DNA of 64,000 bases, from positions 1 to 64,000 of the forward strand of contig JAVTVY010037026.1 of assembly GCA_036873755.1 (NCBI GenBank), given 5' to 3'. Of this stretch, positions 59,775-64,000 are shown piece after piece. Below the pieces are notes generated by a model. The model had not been told where the DNA came from and searched no databases. It saw only the letters and a program-made list of their open reading frames with translations. Numbering within the stretch: position 1 is the stretch's first letter; every line of letters starts with the position of its first letter. The stretch comes from Hanleya hanleyi. Taxonomy: Eukaryota; Mollusca; Polyplacophora; Lepidopleurida; Hanleyidae. A program made the position numbers and the translations under genes.

Positions 59775-60335
59775 GACACGAGAAGTCAAGAAGTCGATAA
59801 CTCGATGCGAGAAGTCGAGAACGCGAGGCGAGAAGTCGAGAAATCGAGGCGAGAAGTCGAGATTGCGAGGCGAGAAGTCGAGAACGCGAGGCGAGAAGTC
59901 GAGACGAGAAGTCGAGATTGTGAGGGGAGAAGTCGAGATTTTCTCGACTTCTCGCCTTCTCGTTTTGCTCCGTGGCAAAAAGGCGAGAAGTCGAGTAAGC
60001 GAGGATGAACGGATTCTCGCATTCTCGCCCTTTTAAAGAAAGGCGAGAAGTCGAGAAGGCGAGCATGCGAGAATGGAAGGATTCTCGCGTTCGCGACTTC
60101 TAGCCCTTTTCAGATTAGGCGAGAAGGCGAGAAAGCGAGAACATTCTCGACTTCTCGCCTTCCGATCTCTTTGATCACGTGTATAAGAGACCGGAAGGCG
60201 AGAAGTCGACAATGTTTTCGCCTTCTCGTCCTTTTCAGATTAGGCGAGAAGGCGAGAACATTCTCGACTTTTCGCCTTCCGTTCTCTTCGATCATGCGTA
60301 TAAGAGACCGGAAGGCGAGAAGTCGAGAGAGACGA
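59775..60335. repeat. GAGAAGTCGAG minisatellite in both orientations
   Basis: On the left (59780-59935) the motif CGAGGCGAGAAGTCGAGA repeats on the plus strand. At about 59930-59965 it switches to its reverse complement (TTCTCGACTTCTCGCCTTCT). After that both orientations alternate in longer units of about 125 bp that include TCTTTGATCACGTGTATAAG and GACCGGAAGGCGAGAAGTCG (60106-60330). Five overlapping open frames in this stretch are all repeat artefacts. Confidence 0.9.
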
Positions 60336-60343
60336 ATGCAAAT

Positions 60344-60560
60344 GATTTACATCGATAACTACCCCTTTTTGGATATTAATATTCCAGTGAGGCCTGCATA
60401 TGGGGTAAACATATCTCCCGTAGTAGCATTTACTAGACCCTGTGTAAAATGTGACGATTTTAATCAACCTTACAAAATATTATTGCATAAACTTATAAAA
60501 CAGGGCTATCAGTATCGTCAAAATTGGGAAACAGGCGTTTGGTGATATAGTCTTTTTGAA
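60344..60560 (+). pseudogene. YIDD-type RT element, C-terminal fragment
   Basis: The frame gives NYPFLDINIPVRPAYGVNIS, CVKCDDFNQPYKILLHKLIK and QGYQ. It matches the copy at 61575-62090 over about 60 residues. It starts directly at the edge of the GAGAAGTCGAG repeat and loses similarity near 60530. Confidence 0.75.
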
Positions 60561-60689
60561 TAAGTCTCTGCATTGATGTTTTGTGACGTTGATTGAAATT
60601 GTCATTTATACCCAGTATATTGCAAATATGTATACGCCATATGTAGGCCACTTTGACTGTTAGTATATAGAGTTGCCGCAGAGTTTTAT

Positions 60690-61565
60690 TGTTAGGGATA
60701 GACCAAGGGTATGGAAATAGACGTTTAGGGGTCTAGGTGGGTCACTAGTGGTCCGATGGAGTTGAGTGAGGTATCAATGTGAAGCATATGTCAGGGGGCA
60801 TCCGATGGGCTGGGTGTGGGGTTGGAATATGGTCATTCTGCGCATGCGCGGTAGACCAAGCGTATGGAATAGACGGATCTAGGGGAGCCCCTAATGGTCC
60901 GATGGAGTCGTATGAGGTATCAATGTGAAGTACTCGTGAAGGAGCATCCGATGGGGTGCGTGTGGGGTTGGAAGATTGTTATTCTGCGCATGCGCAGTAG
61001 ACAAAGGGTATGAAAATAGACGTTTTGGGATCGAGGGGGTCCCTAATGGGCCTATGGAGTTGTATGAGGTATCAATGTGAAGCCTATGTGAGGGGACATC
61101 CGATTGGACTAGGGTCGTTGTCCACATTCTGCGCATGCGCAGACAGGGAATTCTGGGAAAAGGGTGTGGAAATAGACGTTTTAGGGTTTAGGTGAGCCCC
61201 TAATGATCCTATGGTGTCGTATGAGGTCTTATTTTGAAGCTGTCATGAGGGAGCATCCGCCTGGGCTAGTGTGTCGTTCGTTGTCAATAGTCTGCGCATG
61301 CGCAGTCTGGCCGTAGTATAGAAATAGACGTGTTGGGGTTTAGGTGGGCCCCTAGTGGGCCGATGGGATCGAGTGAGGTATCCATGTGAAGCAGTCGTGA
61401 GGGAGTATCCGACGGGGTGGGGGTGACGTGGAACTGACGTCATTCTGCGCATGCGCAGTAGAGAAAGTGTATGGAAATAGACATTTTCGCGCCGACAGGG
61501 GTCACTATGGGTCCGATGGAGTCGTACGAGGTCTTATGTTGAAGCTCTTGTGAAGCAGCATCCGA
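60690..61565. repeat. ~150-bp tandem array carrying TGCGCATGCGCA palindromes
   Basis: About six units each contain GGAAATAGACG, a CCCTAATGG-type word, GATGGAGTCGTATGAGGT, TGAAGC..GTGAGGG(A)GCATCCG and a TTCTGCGCATGCGCAGTAG end. The palindromes lie at about 60839, 60985, 61130, 61293 and 61445, and a damaged one at 62510. Units are diverged by indels. Confidence 0.88.
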
Positions 61566-61574
61566 TTGGACTCG

Positions 61575-62480
61575 CTTTCAAAAACCGATCCATTCAAAGC
61601 CCGTTCCTTCTCATTCCCCAAACGCTATATAGACGATCTTCTCGCTGTGGATAATCGCTATATAAATGACGCAGTGAAGGATATATATCCACCTTCACTG
61701 GATTTGAAGGAAACTACAGATAGCCCTACAGGCACATCTTATTTAGATCTCTATCTCTATAAAAATGAAGCGGGCATTCTCTCTCGTCGACTTTATGACA
61801 AAAGAGATGATTACAATTTCGACATCGTAAACTATCCCTTTCTGGATAGTAATATTCCAGTGGGACCTGCATATGGCGTATACATATCTCGCTTAGTAGC
61901 ATTTGCTAGATCCTGTGTTAAATGTGATGATTTTAATCAACGTCACAAAATATTGTTGCAGAAACTTATAAAACAGGGCTACACCACCAAGCGCCTCCAC
62001 TCAAAGTTTCTCAAATTTGGCGATACATATCGCATGCTGATAGCAAAATACGAACGTAGCGTGCAAGATCTATGGCGTTACGTTTCGTAACTTGTGTCTA
62101 ATTCCGCTTAACCCGGGGCTAGGGGCCGTATGAACCCATGTACTTCAAGATCCTCATGGTACTCATATGAACAGTCACAATCAAAGCGTGACTGAGATAC
62201 ATCTTTTTTTAGATGACGACTCTTTAACGAATATTATGGATTAAGAATACTGATCAGCGATACGGATTTGATATTTTTGGAACACCATGATGTCTTGCCG
62301 GCATCATTGAAAACTGTTGACCGCTTCTCTCTTGCAGGAAACAAGCCTATGTTTATGTATACTATGATTGTCTTTTTGAATTTGGTGCTAATACTGTTAT
62401 GTGGAAATGGAATAGGTTTTTGGATTATGGACGCGGATATTCTCTAATGGACGACGGCTGGATTATGAATGACGGACTAG
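61575..62480 (+). pseudogene. YIDD-type reverse transcriptase element, longest copy with 3' UTR
   Basis: An open frame to 62090 encodes the palm and C-terminal part of a reverse transcriptase. FKARSFSFPKRYIDDLLAVD holds the YIDD catalytic box, followed by YPPSLDLKETTDS, TSYLDLYLYKNEAG, YDKRDDYNFDIVNYPFLDSN, AYGVYISRLVAFARSCVKCD and GYTTKRLHSKFLKFGDTYRM. The first RT motifs are missing, so the copy is 5' truncated at the tandem array. The 3' UTR (62091-62480) holds the module shared with many other places in the window. No frameshift within the retained part, so it is the youngest copy. The class is uncertain: Penelope-like or another non-LTR lineage. Confidence 0.85.
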
Positions 62481-62559
62481 ACGCTTGTAATTTGTCCGTG
62501 TTCAAGGGTCTGCGCATGGGCAGTCTGGTCGTAGTATAGAAAGCAGGCATGTTGGGGGA

Positions 62560-62885
62560 TGCGTGGGTGTGTGTGTGTGTGACCCACAACTAGGGGTCCC
62601 TGGTTGGGGTTGGGTGGTGTGCGCACAGACGTCACTTCCGGGTTTCACTAAAACTACCTTCGAACACAGAACAGTTCCAATGTTCCCCTTAGACGTAGCA
62701 CCCGACCCGGTCCGCGCCGCCCCGCCCCGCCCAGGTCGCAGCGCGCGCGCGCGCGGGTTACTCCGGCCGCAGCGCGCGCGCGCCTTATCCGGCCGCACGC
62801 CTGCGCGAATGAAGTTCGGATTATCCTAGGCCACTGATGGGCTACTTTCTCCCCGGTGTTCGAAGCCAGTTTCACCGAATCTCCG
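62560..62885. other. CpG-rich block with CG-dinucleotide runs
   Basis: At 62699-62808 the sequence turns strongly GC- and CpG-rich: CCGCCCCGCCCCGCCC-like boxes, two AGCGCGCGCGCGC runs, and a duplicated CTCCGGCCGCAGCGCGCGCG/ATCCGGCCGCACGC. A (GT)n run is at 62565-62580. It lies between the RT element and the Maverick-like pieces. No gene seen in it. Confidence 0.7.
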
Positions 62886-62958
62886 CATGTCTGTTATAGC
62901 TTTCATGCATTATGCTCATAAAGAAAACACACAAGACAGGGTTTTTTTGGGTGAGATC

Positions 62959-63126
62959 TCATTTTATTATTCCGTGAACAACAACAACGTTGATCATGTT
63001 GTCGGCGTGTTGAAGGAGCTTCCTGACGAAGTGCGTTTTGCCGGAACCCGTCGGTCCTGCGATGACGCAAGTGAAGGGATGCTGCCACCGAGGGTCCAAT
63101 TTTTTTTTTTTTTCAACTTATTTATA
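62959..63126 (-). pseudogene. Maverick/Polinton-like packaging ATPase, Walker A fragment
   Basis: The minus-strand frame has no ATG. It opens after a stop in a run of 14 A, then reads RWQHPFTCVIAGPTGSGKTH, so the Walker A P-loop (GPTGSGKT) is intact, followed by FVRKLLQHADNM. After about 40 residues it runs into a GTT repeat and stops, beside AATAAA in the same orientation. Walker B and the rest of the ATPase are absent. The HPFT..AGPTGSGK context is that of FtsK/HerA-type packaging ATPases of Maverick-like elements (family knowledge). It is broken and non-functional. Confidence 0.65.
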
Positions 63127-63145
63127 GAGGGTGGTCCTTTCAACC

Positions 63146-63658
63146 TTAACGGCTGCTCTCCCAAGGAGCCCTCCATGGTTCGAGGTGTATCCGTTGTCGT
63201 GGTAACCCGCTCTTGTAAATTTGATACGAGTGAACTGGAGTGGTGGTGGTGGGTACAACGTCGGTCGTCGTTGTCTGTTCACTGTGAGGGATGGTGGTGG
63301 TGGGTACAACGTCGGTCGTCGTTGTCTGTTCACTGTGAGGGTTGAAATCCGGTGGATTTTCAGACGTAGTGGGTGTACTTGGTGTAGGTGTGGAGCTTGG
63401 TGTGGAGCTCGACGTGGCTTGTACACGGGGTGTGGTGGTGACTGGGCTCGATACGGGGTTGACTGGTGCTATCTGTAGACCGGTTTCACTGGTGGCTGGT
63501 GTTCTCAGTTGGTTAAGTAACGTGCTGACATAGGCTACGTCGTAAAACACACCTCCGTACAACACACTCAGCAGGGTTAGGAGTATCACGACAAAGCCCA
63601 CTTGCGCTTTGCGCGTTTTGGGAGACGCTGTGTTCAGAGACAGCTGTTGTTTGTCCAT
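63146..63658 (-). CDS. Small single-pass membrane protein of the Maverick-like element
   Basis: 170 residues if started at the ATG at 63656-63658, 51 bp after the integrase stop. An ATG at 63772 would overlap the integrase. It has a short polar N-terminus with basic residues (KTRK at 14-17), one hydrophobic segment (about 20-39), then a Pro/Thr/Ser-rich ectodomain with a 17-residue tandem duplication (PHSEQTTTTDVVPTTT twice) encoded by two 51-bp DNA repeats. The topology looks like type II (N-terminus inside). The Thr-rich region could be O-glycosylated. No family recognised. Its place behind the integrase on the same strand suggests element origin; function unknown. Confidence 0.6.
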   Translation of the reverse strand: MDKQQLSLNTASPKTRKAQVGFVVILLTLLSVLYGGVFYDVAYVSTLLNQLRTPATSETGLQIAPVNPVSSPVTTTPRVQATSSSTPSSTPTPSTPTTSENPPDFNPHSEQTTTTDVVPTTTIPHSEQTTTTDVVPTTTTPVHSYQIYKSGLPRQRIHLEPWRAPWESSR

Positions 63659-63708
63659 AGCACTGTGATCGGACGTGGAATGAAGGATGACGGCAGTGGT
63701 GTCTGGCT

Positions 63709-64000
63709 TTATAGTCGTTTCATCTGGTTGGCAGCGACCCAGGAATTGAAGGAACTGGGCCAACCTTGCCATTTGACGAAATGAAACAGTTTGCCACGTC
63801 GACGTTCCGTTTTCAAAATCTGCTCCACCGTGTAGTAGTCTTGCTGTGTTTTTACGACAGGCTGTAATTCCGTCTCGTAAAACGTCCCTAGCAACGGTTC
63901 CCCTTGAAGATCTTCCAGTTCATAGACTCGCTGCTGTCGGGGTAGGCGCCGTTTAATCAGGAAGTGCTCATCGCTCCAGTTGGGCAAGTAACTTTTCTCG
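63709..64000 (-). CDS. Maverick/Polinton-type integrase, C-terminal part with chromodomain (partial)
   Basis: Runs off the right edge of the window. The visible 96 codons begin in the integrase C-terminal SH3-like region (YLPNWSDEHFLIKRR, VYELEDLQGEPLLGTFYETE). They end in a chromodomain (YYTVEQILKTERRRGK, FVKWQGWPSSFNSWV). The DDE catalytic core must lie beyond 64000. NWSDEHF plus ELEDL...GTFYE is the pattern of the transposon-derived integrases of Maverick/Polinton elements; Ty3-type integrases also carry chromodomains and are the main alternative. The chromodomain would steer integration by binding chromatin. Confidence 0.82.
   Translation of the reverse strand, partial: EKSYLPNWSDEHFLIKRRLPRQQRVYELEDLQGEPLLGTFYETELQPVVKTQQDYYTVEQILKTERRRGKLFHFVKWQGWPSSFNSWVAANQMKRL

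Noticed and set aside
59679..60066. Five overlapping open frames around the GAGAAGTCGAG repeat
   Set aside because: Simple-sequence composition keeps several frames open at once; none has non-repeat coding content.
62887..63345. 152-codon plus-strand frame opposite the Maverick-like genes
   Set aside because: It is the antisense shadow of the membrane protein and ATPase fragment; its VVVV/WWWW runs come from the repeat units.
63659..63772. Upstream ATG at 63772 as start of the membrane protein
   Set aside because: It would overlap the integrase chromodomain in another frame. The ATG at 63658 lies just after the integrase stop and gives a sensible membrane-protein N-terminus.

Overview
The window looks like intergenic and repeat-rich DNA from an invertebrate animal. 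A lophotrochozoan, most likely a mollusc, fits best. It is AT-rich, has almost no long open frames, and holds LINE fragments, tRNA-derived and other SINEs, MITEs, a Crypton-type recombinase remnant and the edge of a Maverick/Polinton-like element. The species guess is an inference from repeat style. No bacterial operon, rRNA or functional tRNA gene was seen.

The one convincing intact host gene is a single-exon-coding class A GPCR at 23105-24439 (+). It has all seven membrane segments and an NPxxY motif, with a polyA signal downstream. A possible terminal exon of an unrecognised gene lies at 25288-25645 (+), and a possible two-helix receptor fragment at 53670-53872 (-).

Left part (1-23 kb). 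Two foldback structures lie near 2.85-3.06 kb. A LINE reverse transcriptase is split into 5132-5875 and 12227-13395 by a 6351-bp insertion whose ends read CACTA...(c)AGTG, with imperfect inverted repeats and clustered subterminal GATCCA/GAGCC words. This is read as a non-autonomous CACTA (EnSpm-like) element, and it carries several internal tandem repeats. Then come remnants of a second RT family with a YIDD box, several minisatellites (16.1, 17.2, 18.5 and 20.5-21.0 kb) and mostly featureless DNA up to the GPCR.

Middle (25-43 kb). There is a 160-bp satellite at 26.5-28.1 kb. A YIDD-type RT remnant on the minus strand is interrupted by a TTAA-flanked MITE at 28834-29251. Two LINE C-terminal fragments follow. 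Next is a degraded LINE with RT and RNase H (32395-35560) that carries two MITEs, 33298-33872 and 34400-35272. After that come a six-copy 34-bp array, an inverted pair of tRNA-derived SINEs (38.75-39.26 kb), a long hairpin (39933-40067) and a 29-bp array.

Right part (43-64 kb). A duplicated block (A1/C1 against A2/C2, 44.1-50.3 kb) has its first copy interrupted by DNA bearing a 416/455-bp direct repeat. Between them lies a 57-bp array that stays open in both directions. Then follow a 52-bp array, a broken Crypton-type recombinase, a long-TIR MITE with a 6-bp target duplication, and two SINE copies, one split by a LINE. Close to the end are a GAGAAGTCGAG-rich region, an array with a TGCGCATGCGCA palindrome in nearly every unit, and the longest YIDD RT copy.

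The last kilobase (minus strand) holds three pieces of a Maverick/Polinton-like element: an integrase C-terminus with chromodomain, a small one-helix membrane protein with a Thr-rich ectodomain, and a truncated packaging-ATPase Walker A segment. These genes do not form a host pathway. The dominant theme is transposons nested inside transposons, with insertion junctions precise enough to order the events.
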